Source: Halieaceae bacterium UBA5085
GTDB lineage: Bacteria > Pseudomonadota > Gammaproteobacteria > Pseudomonadales > Halieaceae
Length of the DNA: 29,688 nucleotides
Direction: 5' to 3'
NCBI GenBank assembly: GCA_002414665.1
Contig: DIAF01000035.1
Coordinates: 14,293 to 43,980, forward strand
Each line of letters begins with the position of its first letter. Position 1 is the first letter of the stretch. Below the pieces are notes generated by a model that made no database searches, was not told the DNA's origin, and was given only the letters and a program-made list of their open reading frames with translations. The position numbers and the translations under genes were made by a program. Shown piece by piece: positions 14,901 to 22,503 of the stretch.

Positions 14901-14914
14901 GTCACAAAAGTGAC
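14901..14914. promoter_or_regulatory. Short palindrome GTCAC-AAAA-GTGAC
   Basis: A perfect 5-4-5 inverted repeat lies about 100 bases before the receptor 2 start codon and just downstream of a candidate -10 box. It resembles a compact operator half-site pair, but no regulator can be assigned. Confidence 0.3.
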
Positions 14915-15016
14915 ATGGAACTCTGAGGAACCGGCCGCTGAATTCGTTTAATGTTCGTCTCCAGTGGCATCGGCCACCGGATTAGCATGCTTACAGTCAA
15001 GTACAGGGGTATTGAT

Positions 15017-17887
15017 ATGTTAAGGAAAAATCGTCTGACCATGGCAGTTTCAGCTGCCCTGGGCATGAGCGCAGCGGCGGTAATGCCGACTGTAGCCAAC
15101 GCCCAGGACGACCAGCTGATGCTGGAAGAAGTGGTTGTCACCGGTTCACGTATTCAGCGGGCAAACCTGGTTTCCGCCAGCCCGGTCACGCAGGTCGATG
15201 CCGAGGAATTCAAGTTCCAGGGCACCACCCGTGTTGAAGACCTGATGAAGAACCTGCCACAGGTTTACTCCAACCAGAACTCATCCACCTCAAACGGCGC
15301 AACGGGTACCGCTACCCTGAACCTGCGCAACCTGGGTGACGAGCGTACCCTGGTACTGGTCAACGGCCGTCGCCTGCCCGCCGGCTCACCGCTGCAGGGC
15401 GGTACCGGCGCCGACATCAACCAGATCCCGGCAGCCCTGATCCAGCGCGTTGAAGTACTGACCGGTGGTGCCTCCGCTACCTACGGTTCTGACGCGGTCG
15501 CGGGTGTTGTCAACTTCGTGATGGTTGACGACTTCGAAGGCGTGCAGTTCGACTACCAGTTCAGCCAGTACCAGCACGACAACGACAACGGCGGCATCCA
15601 GCAGATCGTTGGCGATGCGGGCTTCCCCTTCCCCGATGGCAGCAACACCGACGGCGAAATCCAGAACTGGTCGCTGGTCATGGGTGGCAACTTCGACAAC
15701 GGCCGCGGCAACGTAACGGCTTACGCTACTTACCGTGAAATCGACGCCGTGCTACAGAGCGCGCGCGATTACAGCGCCTGCGCCCTGAACAACGATGCCA
15801 GCGGCTGTTTCGGTTCCGGCACCAGCGCCGCAGGTACCTTTATTGTTGGCACCGCCGATCCCTACCGTGTTGTCGGCAACGAACTGGTACAGCCCAGCGA
15901 GGTGTACAACTACGGCCCGCTGAACTACTACCAGCGCCCCGACGAGCGTTACACAGCCGGTGCCTTTGGTCGCTACCAGATCAACGAACACGTAGAGACC
16001 TACACCGAACTGATGTTCATGGACAACCAGAGCAACGCTCAGATCGCGCCCTCTGGCGCGTTCGGCCTGAACGTGCCGATCTCCTGTGACAACCCGTTCC
16101 TGTCCGACCAGCAGGTTGGCGTGATCTGCGGCGCCAACGGTCTCGGCCCGGGCGACACGCAGGATGTGGTTGTTCTGCGTCGTAACGTTGAAGGCGGCCC
16201 GCGTAACCAGGACCTGCGTCACACCTCTTTCCGCGGTGTGCTCGGCTTCCGTGGCGACATCAACGAGACCTGGCGTTATGACGTGTCTGGCCTCTACTCA
16301 GAAGTCAGCATGGAAAACACCTACAACAACGACCTGTCCAACGCCAAAATCCGCAACGCTCTGGATGCGGTACTGGACGACGACGGCAATATCACCTGTC
16401 AGTCTGTGGTTGACGGCAGCGATACGAACTGTGTGCCCTGGAACATCTGGGAAACTGGTGCGGTTGACCCCGCAGCTGCAGAATACCTGACACTGCCGCT
16501 GTTTGCTCGCGGCACCACCACGCAGAAAGTGTTCAACGCGTTCGTTGCAGGTAGCCTGGGCGACTACGGCCTCAAGCTGCCTTCCGCCAACAACGGCGTG
16601 GAAGTGGTCATCGGTACCGAGTACCGCAAGGAAACGCTGGACTTCAACCCGGACGAAGGCTTCCGCCTCGGCCTGGGTGCTGGCCAGGGTGGCGCGACCA
16701 ATGCAGTTAACGGTGAGTACGACGTCACTGAATACTTCATGGAAGCCAGCATTCCGCTGGTGGAAGGCGCTGCCTTCGCCGAGGAAATCACCCTGGACCT
16801 GGGTTACCGCTACTCCGATTACTCTACCGGCGTGACCACGGATACCTACGGTGTGCGCGGCGGCTGGGCAATCAACCAGGACGTGAAGCTGCGTGCCAGC
16901 TACCAGCGCGCCGTGCGTGCTGCCAACATCCGCGAACTGTTCCTGCCCCAGGGCCTGAACCTGTTCGACATGGACGTGGACCCCTGTGGCGGCCCCACCC
17001 CCGAGCGTAGCCTGGAAGATTGCGCCCGCACCGGGGTGACTGCTGCCCAGTACGGCAACATCCTGAACTCCTTCGCGGGCCAGTACAACTACCTGCAGGG
17101 CGGTAACACCGAACTGGCGCCGGAAGAGTCCGATACCTACTCGGTAGGCTTTATCTGGTCGCCCGAGTTCGTTGACGGCCTGGTGCTGAGCGTTGACTAC
17201 TACTCAATCGAAATCGAGAAGGGCATCAACAACCTGGGCCCCGAGTTCATCCTCAACCAGTGTCTGGATGGCAACGACGCGCTCTGCGAGAACGTGAAGC
17301 GTAACGCCACGCGCGGTGACCTGTGGATTGGCTCCGAAGTCGGTTCCAGTGGTCAGATCGTGGCCCTGCTGGACAACCTCGCCATTGAGGAAGTGACCGG
17401 TTGGGACGTGATCGTTGACTACGATGTGACCATCGGTGATATGGGTAGCCTGTCATTCAACAACACCATGTCCATCATCGACACCTGGGACCAGCAGGAG
17501 CTCGAAGGTGCACCGGTTGTTGACTGCAAAGGTAACTGGGGCGGCGAGTGTGGATACCCCACACCTGACTTCCGCAACAACCTGCGCGCGACGTGGATGA
17601 CTCCCTGGGACGTGGCGGTAAGTGCCTACTGGCGCCACATCAGCTCAGTGACCGACCTGAACGGTAACCTGGACCTGCCTTCCGTCAACTACCTTGACCT
17701 GGCCGGTACCTGGGATGTTACCGAGAACGCCTCTGTGCGCCTTGGTATCAACAACATCACTGACAAAGAGCCGCCGATCGCGGGCAACGCTGCCGGACCG
17801 TCTATCAACGGTAACGGTAACGTCTTCCCCGGCATGTACGACGCACTCGGTCGCTACATGTTCGTCGGCGTCAGCGTCAGCTTCTAA
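15017..17887 (+). CDS. TonB-dependent receptor (no STN domain), highly expressed type
   Basis: A 956-residue outer-membrane transporter. The signal peptide (1-29, ending ANA before QDDQ) is followed by a TonB-box-like segment EEVVVTGSRI (37-46). The plug (about 50-168) contains LNLRNLGDERTLVLVNGRR and QRVEVLTGGASATYGSDAVA, and the large beta-barrel ends in YMFVGVSVSF. It lacks the STN signalling extension of the upstream receptor. The ATG at 15017 follows AGGGG; an in-frame ATG at 14951 would add 22 residues before the signal peptide and is unlikely. Codons such as CGT, GGT, GTT, GAA and AAC are frequent, unlike the CGC/GGC-rich neighbour, which suggests strong expression. The substrate is unknown. 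The gene has its own upstream regulatory region and a strong terminator, so it is probably a separate transcription unit. Confidence 0.94.
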   Translation: MLRKNRLTMAVSAALGMSAAAVMPTVANAQDDQLMLEEVVVTGSRIQRANLVSASPVTQVDAEEFKFQGTTRVEDLMKNLPQVYSNQNSSTSNGATGTATLNLRNLGDERTLVLVNGRRLPAGSPLQGGTGADINQIPAALIQRVEVLTGGASATYGSDAVAGVVNFVMVDDFEGVQFDYQFSQYQHDNDNGGIQQIVGDAGFPFPDGSNTDGEIQNWSLVMGGNFDNGRGNVTAYATYREIDAVLQSARDYSACALNNDASGCFGSGTSAAGTFIVGTADPYRVVGNELVQPSEVYNYGPLNYYQRPDERYTAGAFGRYQINEHVETYTELMFMDNQSNAQIAPSGAFGLNVPISCDNPFLSDQQVGVICGANGLGPGDTQDVVVLRRNVEGGPRNQDLRHTSFRGVLGFRGDINETWRYDVSGLYSEVSMENTYNNDLSNAKIRNALDAVLDDDGNITCQSVVDGSDTNCVPWNIWETGAVDPAAAEYLTLPLFARGTTTQKVFNAFVAGSLGDYGLKLPSANNGVEVVIGTEYRKETLDFNPDEGFRLGLGAGQGGATNAVNGEYDVTEYFMEASIPLVEGAAFAEEITLDLGYRYSDYSTGVTTDTYGVRGGWAINQDVKLRASYQRAVRAANIRELFLPQGLNLFDMDVDPCGGPTPERSLEDCARTGVTAAQYGNILNSFAGQYNYLQGGNTELAPEESDTYSVGFIWSPEFVDGLVLSVDYYSIEIEKGINNLGPEFILNQCLDGNDALCENVKRNATRGDLWIGSEVGSSGQIVALLDNLAIEEVTGWDVIVDYDVTIGDMGSLSFNNTMSIIDTWDQQELEGAPVVDCKGNWGGECGYPTPDFRNNLRATWMTPWDVAVSAYWRHISSVTDLNGNLDLPSVNYLDLAGTWDVTENASVRLGINNITDKEPPIAGNAAGPSINGNGNVFPGMYDALGRYMFVGVSVSF

Positions 17888-17900
17888 GCGACTCCCCTTC

Positions 17901-17920
17901 TGCGGCCGGCAACGGCCGCA
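17901..17920 (+). other. Stem-loop with GNRA tetraloop in the receptor 2 3' UTR
   Basis: TGCGGCCG (17901-17908) and CGGCCGCA (17913-17920) form a perfect 8-bp stem closed by the tetraloop GCAA. It lies 14 bases after the stop codon and 16 bases before the terminator hairpin. Such a stable structure could protect the 3' end of an abundant message. Confidence 0.6.
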
Positions 17921-17936
17921 CAAGGGTGCAAGACCC

Positions 17937-17961
17937 AGCCCGGCCTCGTGCCGGGCTTTTT
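17937..17961 (+). terminator. Intrinsic terminator of receptor 2
   Basis: AGCCCGGC (17937-17944) pairs perfectly with GCCGGGCT (17950-17957) around a 5-base loop and runs into TTTTT and then CTTT. This is a textbook rho-independent terminator about 50 bases after the stop codon. Confidence 0.92.
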
Positions 17962-18050
17962 CTTTATAACGTTTTCAGGCAAGTCCGCAGGAGGCGGATT
18001 GACCTGCAGAACGACACAGTGGAGACTGAACAGTCACTCAGGAGACAAAT

Positions 18051-18335
18051 ATGAAACGTTCCCTCACATTCTGCGCAGCCGGCGCCGCATTGGCCCTGCT
18101 CGCGGCCTGCTCGAGCACCAGCCCCTCAGCCACCGCCGATGCCAGCGCGCCGGCCGAGGCCGTTGCCAGCACTGACAACCTGACCTGCCGCACCATCATC
18201 AAAACCGGTACTCGGCTGGGCACGCGGGTCTGCAAGACCGACGCACAATGGAAACAGGAATCCATGGACAGTCGCGACGCGACCAACGCCATCCAGAACA
18301 ACAGTGCGCAGAGCGCCAGCCCCAGCGGCGGTTGA
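18051..18335 (+). CDS. Small lipoprotein with conserved Cys-containing core
   Basis: A 94-residue protein with a lipobox LAAC (cysteine at residue 20) after a hydrophobic signal, hence a predicted lipoprotein. An Ala/Ser-rich linker follows. The core is TCRTIIKTGTRLGTRVCKTD (about 45-64), with cysteines at 46 and 61 that could form a disulphide, then AQWKQE. Similar short C-R-x(4)-T-G-[ST]-R-x(3)-R-V-C cores occur in small secreted proteins of other proteobacteria, but I know of no function. The start is supported by AGGAG. Upstream, TTGACC (17999-18004) and a poor -10 (GAGACT, 18022-18027) are 17 bases apart, preceded by a 5-bp hairpin (17984-17998). Confidence 0.85.
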   Translation: MKRSLTFCAAGAALALLAACSSTSPSATADASAPAEAVASTDNLTCRTIIKTGTRLGTRVCKTDAQWKQESMDSRDATNAIQNNSAQSASPSGG

Positions 18336-18356
18336 TACGCCCCTGCAACGTATTTG

Positions 18357-18386
18357 ACGCCGCTGCGCCCGTGCGCTCAGCGGCGT
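18357..18386. terminator. Hairpin between convergent genes (possible bidirectional terminator)
   Basis: ACGCCGCTG (18357-18365) and CAGCGGCGT (18378-18386) form a perfect 9-bp stem with a 12-base loop. The hairpin overlaps the methyltransferase stop codon and follows the lipoprotein gene by about 20 bases. There is no T-run on either strand, so termination by it alone is doubtful. Confidence 0.3.
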
Positions 18387-19342
18387 TGCGCCACCAGCAC
18401 CCAGGCTGCCGCCTGCGCCTGTTCCGACACCCGCAGCTGCGATAGCTCGCGCAGGCTGAAACCTGTTGCGCTCAGGCGCTGCGCCAGGGCATCCATGTCG
18501 GCGCGGGTAAAGCCTGCGTCCAGCATCGACTGCATCCTGCCGACATAGGCTGTGAGCTCTCCCTCCATCCCGCCCAGCCAGTTGCGCACATCCTCGGGCG
18601 CATAGGCCGACATGCGCCGGTACATGTGTGCAATATCGGCATAAAGCTGCTGCAAAAGGCCCCCGGCCGCCTGCGCGCCGCGAGTTTGTAACAGCTGCTC
18701 CAGCCCTCTCACGGCGGGTGTGAACGCCCGTTCCGCCGCCTTGAAAGCCTCGGGAGTACCGGTACCCGCATTCAGAGCAAAGCCCGCATCAAACGCCGCC
18801 CGCGCCAGACCAAGAATGTTCAGCGCTCGCAGGGCCAGCACCGTATCACGGTTGTCCGCGCACTCGCGGTAAATCGCCCCGCCTTCCACGTGCACCAGCA
18901 AGGCCAGCGTGCCGCCTGGAGCGACCAGCCGGGCCGCCTCGTACGGTGCCTCCGGCCCCGCATACTCGACGCCAAACTGGCTGACCACCAGATCGAAGGT
19001 GGCGTCCGCAAACGGCGTATGACCCGCATCGGCCACCACACAGCGCGCACCCGGGTAGCGCTGTTGCAGCCCTTGCAGGGCGCTGAGCGAGTAATCACTG
19101 CAACAGGGTGCCAGGGACGGTGACACCTGCAGGGCATGACCGGTGACCGCGCCGTGGCCGCAGGCGAGGTCAAGCAGCGCCGGCTGTTTGCTTGCGGCCA
19201 ATGCAGTCTGGAAGAAGGTAGCCCAGAACGCCTCGAGCACTGGCTCCTGGGGGCCGCCTTCGCGGTGTGCTGCATTCTCCCGGGTACCGCGCCAGTAGGT
19301 ATCCCAGGCACCGGCATGACTGGCAGGGCCCCGCGCCGTCAC
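18377..19342 (-). CDS. Class I SAM-dependent methyltransferase, substrate unknown
   Basis: A 321-residue cytoplasmic methyltransferase of the Rossmann-like class I fold. Motif I is LLDLACGHGA (56-65), with an acidic residue at D83 (CCSDYSLSAL) that would bind the SAM ribose. Motif IV-like FADATFDLVVSQFGVEY and the following LVAPGGTLALLVHVEGG fit the fold. The C-terminal 150 residues are mostly helical and not typical of a well-known subfamily, so the substrate is unknown. The start is GTG, overlapping the hydroxylase stop as GTGA, so the two proteins are translationally coupled and probably act in one pathway. The upstream partners are a TPR-hydroxylase and a transglutaminase-like lipoprotein. 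Confidence 0.85.
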   Translation of the reverse strand: MTARGPASHAGAWDTYWRGTRENAAHREGGPQEPVLEAFWATFFQTALAASKQPALLDLACGHGAVTGHALQVSPSLAPCCSDYSLSALQGLQQRYPGARCVVADAGHTPFADATFDLVVSQFGVEYAGPEAPYEAARLVAPGGTLALLVHVEGGAIYRECADNRDTVLALRALNILGLARAAFDAGFALNAGTGTPEAFKAAERAFTPAVRGLEQLLQTRGAQAAGGLLQQLYADIAHMYRRMSAYAPEDVRNWLGGMEGELTAYVGRMQSMLDAGFTRADMDALAQRLSATGFSLRELSQLRVSEQAQAAAWVLVAQRR

Positions 19343-20493
19343 AGGGCTTCGTAGGCCTTCACGGCCTGCAGCATGGCCGACACCCAGTGCCGCTCGGCTT
19401 CGCTGAGCTCGGGCCGCCAGATGTCGAACAACAGGACCACACGCTCATCCCGGCTCTCGTTCCAGGCCTCGTGCTCCATGGTGTCATCAAACACCAGCAA
19501 CTCGCCCTCCTGCCAGCTGCGCCGGTCGTTGCCCACCCGCAGTTCGCCGCACTGGGGGGGCACCACCAGCGGCAAGTGGCAGATGAGCCGTGTGTTGACG
19601 GCACCGTGGTGCGGCTCAATACGTGCACCCGGCGCCAGACGCGAAAACAGCGCCGAGGGCATCTGCCCTGGCACGCGGCACAGGGGCACAGCGTCCAGTG
19701 CGGCGAAGGTCACCGGGCAGTGCTCCGCCAGCGCCTCGACACGCAATCCGTCGCGCCACAGGTAACAGGCACTCCAATCCATTTTGTCCAGATTGCGGCT
19801 GGTATTCAGCCGTGGCTGGTCGGGGCTGGACTCCAGGTAGGGCTGAAAGTAACCGTCGCCGCTCATGACGGCCAGCAGCTCGTCGCGGATCTGCGCGGTC
19901 TGGGCTTCCAGCGCCGCCGCCCAGGGAAACATCTCGCGAGGATAGAAGGTGCGTTGCGGCAGGCCGGGGAAATAGTAGCGGGTGGGCTGCTGCAGCTGCA
20001 CGGGCGCTTTGCCACAGGCGATATCCAGGGATTCCGCAAAGCGCGGAAATTCTGAGCGGGTAAACCCCGCCTGCTCCAGATTCTCCAACAGGTAGTTCTC
20101 GTAGTGCGCGGCCCAGCGGTCGCAGACCTCTTCCGCGCGCGCCAGCCCGCGCCTCACATCCTCAGGTACTTGCGCCATACTGGCGGCAACGCGCAAGGCA
20201 CCCTGATAGAAGCTCAGCGCTATCCGCTCACGGCCCAGTCGATCCAGATGATCAGCCTTGAACAGCAGGGCGCGAATATTGCGCGGCTCCAGCTGCAGGG
20301 CGCGGTCTACGGCCAGCAGTGCATCCTCTGCCCGGTCCAGGTTGACGCGGGCGAAGGCCAGTGCCAGCCAGGTTGAGGCCGCTGCCTCACCGCCACGGGT
20401 CAGCTCATCGAGCAGTGCTTCCGCCTCAGCGGCGCGCCCGGCACGCAGTGCTTCCAGGGCCGACTGCAGGCGTTGCTGGGGTGCGCCGCTCAT
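19339..20493 (-). CDS. TPR protein with aspartyl/asparaginyl beta-hydroxylase domain
   Basis: A 384-residue protein with helical TPR-like repeats in the first 110 residues (ALEALRAGRAAEAEALLDEL, then LAVDRALQLEPRNIRALLFK) and a C-terminal domain of the aspartyl/asparaginyl hydroxylase family (about 195-370). This domain is an Fe(II)/2-oxoglutarate dioxygenase. Its two expected iron-binding histidines are visible as H295 (RIEPHHGAVNTRL) and H341 (DDTMEHEAWNES), the latter followed by RVVLLFDIWRP. The family lacks the usual carboxylate ligand, and none is needed here. Animal members hydroxylate Asp/Asn in proteins; bacterial substrates are mostly unknown. The ATG at 20493 has only a weak ribosome site, and GTG codons at 20532 and 20499 are alternatives. 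A candidate extended -10 (TGGTAAACT, minus strand near 20593-20601) lies upstream. Confidence 0.88.
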   Translation of the reverse strand: MSGAPQQRLQSALEALRAGRAAEAEALLDELTRGGEAAASTWLALAFARVNLDRAEDALLAVDRALQLEPRNIRALLFKADHLDRLGRERIALSFYQGALRVAASMAQVPEDVRRGLARAEEVCDRWAAHYENYLLENLEQAGFTRSEFPRFAESLDIACGKAPVQLQQPTRYYFPGLPQRTFYPREMFPWAAALEAQTAQIRDELLAVMSGDGYFQPYLESSPDQPRLNTSRNLDKMDWSACYLWRDGLRVEALAEHCPVTFAALDAVPLCRVPGQMPSALFSRLAPGARIEPHHGAVNTRLICHLPLVVPPQCGELRVGNDRRSWQEGELLVFDDTMEHEAWNESRDERVVLLFDIWRPELSEAERHWVSAMLQAVKAYEAL

Positions 20494-20636
20494 GCGCACA
20501 CACCGACGCAGGGAGACTCCGCGCTGCCGCACACCCCCGATTGCACTAGCTTCATTAACACCCCCAACGCCGACCCGACTCCTGAAGCGCCAAGTTTACC
20601 AGAGGGTCCAACGCAATTCTGCGCAACCTGTGCAGA

Positions 20637-21779
20637 TCACTGCCCTGCCAGCAGCTCCAGCTTGTGCCGGTAACGTGCCCCGGCCTCGGCATCGGCGTGC
20701 GCGAGCGCAGCGGCGAAGTGATCCGCAGCGGCACGCAGATCGCCCTGCTGCAGGTCGGTGAGACCCAGCAGGCGATAGAATTCATGCTCATCGGGTTGTT
20801 TGCGAATGGCTCGCTGCAACAAGCGCTGCGCCGCGGGATAGTCGCCTGTCGCATAGGCTCCCTGCGCAAGGTGCAACAGATAATAGGGGTTCTGCTGCCG
20901 GAACAGCTGCACGCGGTTCCGATACCAGTCACTCAATGCCTGCTCACCGAGCTGGGCGTAAAGGCGCGCAAGATTACTGTTGGCGGCGGCATCGTCGGCG
21001 AGATCGACGGCGCGCAAATAGCTCGATTCCGCAGCGGCCAGGTCACCGGCGCGCCGGTAGAGGGTACCGAGATTGGTCCACACATGAGCAGTGCGTGGGC
21101 GCAGGGAGAGCGCCTCCCGAAAGTGCAGGAAGGCCCGCTGGCGCTCTCCCTCGGTCATCCAGTGCACACCCATGTTGTTGTGATAGCGCACCAGCGCCTC
21201 CTCGTCACTCAGGACGCGCCGGTGCAGCTCGGGATCGTAATCTCCCAGGTTGAAGTCCACCACCTGCTCGGCGCCCGGCAGCTTGACCAGCGCATTGATG
21301 TGCAGATTGTAGCGCCAGGTGTCGCCCTCCGCAGTCCACGACGGCGGGATCTCCACCTCCTGGTAATGCACCTTCACGCCTGCCTCGCGCGCCAGGGCGA
21401 TAAACAGGTTGGTAAAGGACATACAGTTCCCCTCTCGGCTGTAGAAAGCCTCCTGGGCCGTGAGGGTGCGGAAATTGTCGTAGCGCAACTGCAGGCCGTC
21501 ATCCAGAATCGCCTGCAGTATCCGCTCGATGGTCTGGGTGGGGCCAAGCCCGGAGGGTACATGCTGGCGCAGAAATACACGCATCTCATCGTTAACCGCC
21601 GTCAGCGCGGCCGTCGGCGGGCGGGCGGTCGCGGCCACGCCAAGTCGCGCGCCGGAAAGCAGCTCGCCCTGTGCTACCGCCACTGCTCGCTCCACCGGTG
21701 GCTGCGCTGCACAGGCGCTGAGCAGCGCCGCGGCGGCGAGCGCTGTGCCACGCAAAAGCGCATTTATAGACTGTCCCAC
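20637..21779 (-). CDS. Transglutaminase-like and TPR lipoprotein
   Basis: A 380-residue predicted lipoprotein: a hydrophobic signal ends in the lipobox LSAC (cysteine 23). A transglutaminase-like papain-fold domain spans about 60-180 and carries a complete triad, C119 (SREGNCMSFTNLF), H160 (WRYNLHINALV) and D175 (QVVDFNLGDYD). The C-terminal half has several TPR repeats (AFLHFREALSLRPRTAHVWT, then LGTLYRRAGDLAAAESSYLR and onwards). Such domains may act as proteases, peptidases or amidases rather than cross-linking enzymes. The start is GTG with GGAGG 9 bases upstream. The gene precedes the TPR-hydroxylase by 143 bases on the same strand and may be cotranscribed with it. Its substrate is unknown. 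Confidence 0.88.
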   Translation of the reverse strand: MGQSINALLRGTALAAAALLSACAAQPPVERAVAVAQGELLSGARLGVAATARPPTAALTAVNDEMRVFLRQHVPSGLGPTQTIERILQAILDDGLQLRYDNFRTLTAQEAFYSREGNCMSFTNLFIALAREAGVKVHYQEVEIPPSWTAEGDTWRYNLHINALVKLPGAEQVVDFNLGDYDPELHRRVLSDEEALVRYHNNMGVHWMTEGERQRAFLHFREALSLRPRTAHVWTNLGTLYRRAGDLAAAESSYLRAVDLADDAAANSNLARLYAQLGEQALSDWYRNRVQLFRQQNPYYLLHLAQGAYATGDYPAAQRLLQRAIRKQPDEHEFYRLLGLTDLQQGDLRAAADHFAAALAHADAEAGARYRHKLELLAGQ

Positions 21780-21894
21780 GTCACATCCCTCCCGCGTTAC
21801 ATGGTTTCAGCATAGCACCGGGACTCAGGTGATGCGCCCCTACTGCCTGGCGCCCCACACGGGTTACACTGGACGCTGCTTTTTCGGAGTTCAC

Positions 21895-22491
21895 ATGGAT
21901 ACCATTTCTGCTTTTGTCACCCTCGCCTTCGTGATGGATCCCCTGGGCAACGTGCCCATCTTCCTCTCGGTGCTGAAGGATGTTGAGCCGCGACGCCGTC
22001 AGTGGGTGATCTTCCGCGAACTGGTCATCGCCCTGGTCGTGCTGCTGCTCTTCCTCTACGCCGGCTCCGCCATGCTCGACATGCTGAACCTGCGACAGGA
22101 GTCGATCAGCATTGCCGGTGCCATCATCCTGTTCCTGATCGCACTGCGCATGATATTCCCGTCGCCCTATGGCCTGATGGGGGACACGCCGGATGGCGAA
22201 CCGTTTATCGTACCGCTGGCGATTCCCATGGTCGCCGGGCCCTCCGCGCTGGCGATTACCATGCTGTTGGTACACAAGGATCCGGACCGGATGATGGACT
22301 GGACCATTGCGGTTGTCGGGGCCTGGGGCGTGTGTGCGGCGCTGCTGATGATGGCGCCGCTACTGCTCAAGGCCCTGGGCGCCCGCGGCCTGCTCGCCAT
22401 GGAGCGCTTGATGGGGATGATCCTGGTGATCATTTCGGTGCAGATGTTCTTTGACGGGGTGCAGAAGTTTCTCAATCTCGCGGGGGGGTGA
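21895..22491 (+). CDS. MarC family integral membrane protein (YhgN-like)
   Basis: A 198-residue polytopic inner-membrane protein of the MarC/UPF0056 family with about six transmembrane helices. Family signatures are MDPLGNVPIFLSVLK (14-28), IILFLIALRMIFPS, EPFIVPLAIPMVAGPSALA and the C-terminal ERLMGMILVIISVQMFFDG. The closest E. coli relative in layout and length is YhgN. Function is unknown; the old link of MarC to multiple antibiotic resistance is not supported. The ATG at 21895 follows CGGAG. It diverges from the transglutaminase-like lipoprotein and converges on the hydrolase gene, with 12 bases between stop codons. Confidence 0.95.
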   Translation: MDTISAFVTLAFVMDPLGNVPIFLSVLKDVEPRRRQWVIFRELVIALVVLLLFLYAGSAMLDMLNLRQESISIAGAIILFLIALRMIFPSPYGLMGDTPDGEPFIVPLAIPMVAGPSALAITMLLVHKDPDRMMDWTIAVVGAWGVCAALLMMAPLLLKALGARGLLAMERLMGMILVIISVQMFFDGVQKFLNLAGG

Positions 22492-22503
22492 TGGCGAGAA
22501 CAT

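Noticed and set aside
14951..15016. ATG at 14951 as the start of receptor 2.
   Set aside because: It would put 22 polar residues before a normal signal peptide, whereas the ATG at 15017 has AGGGG upstream and begins a standard signal sequence.
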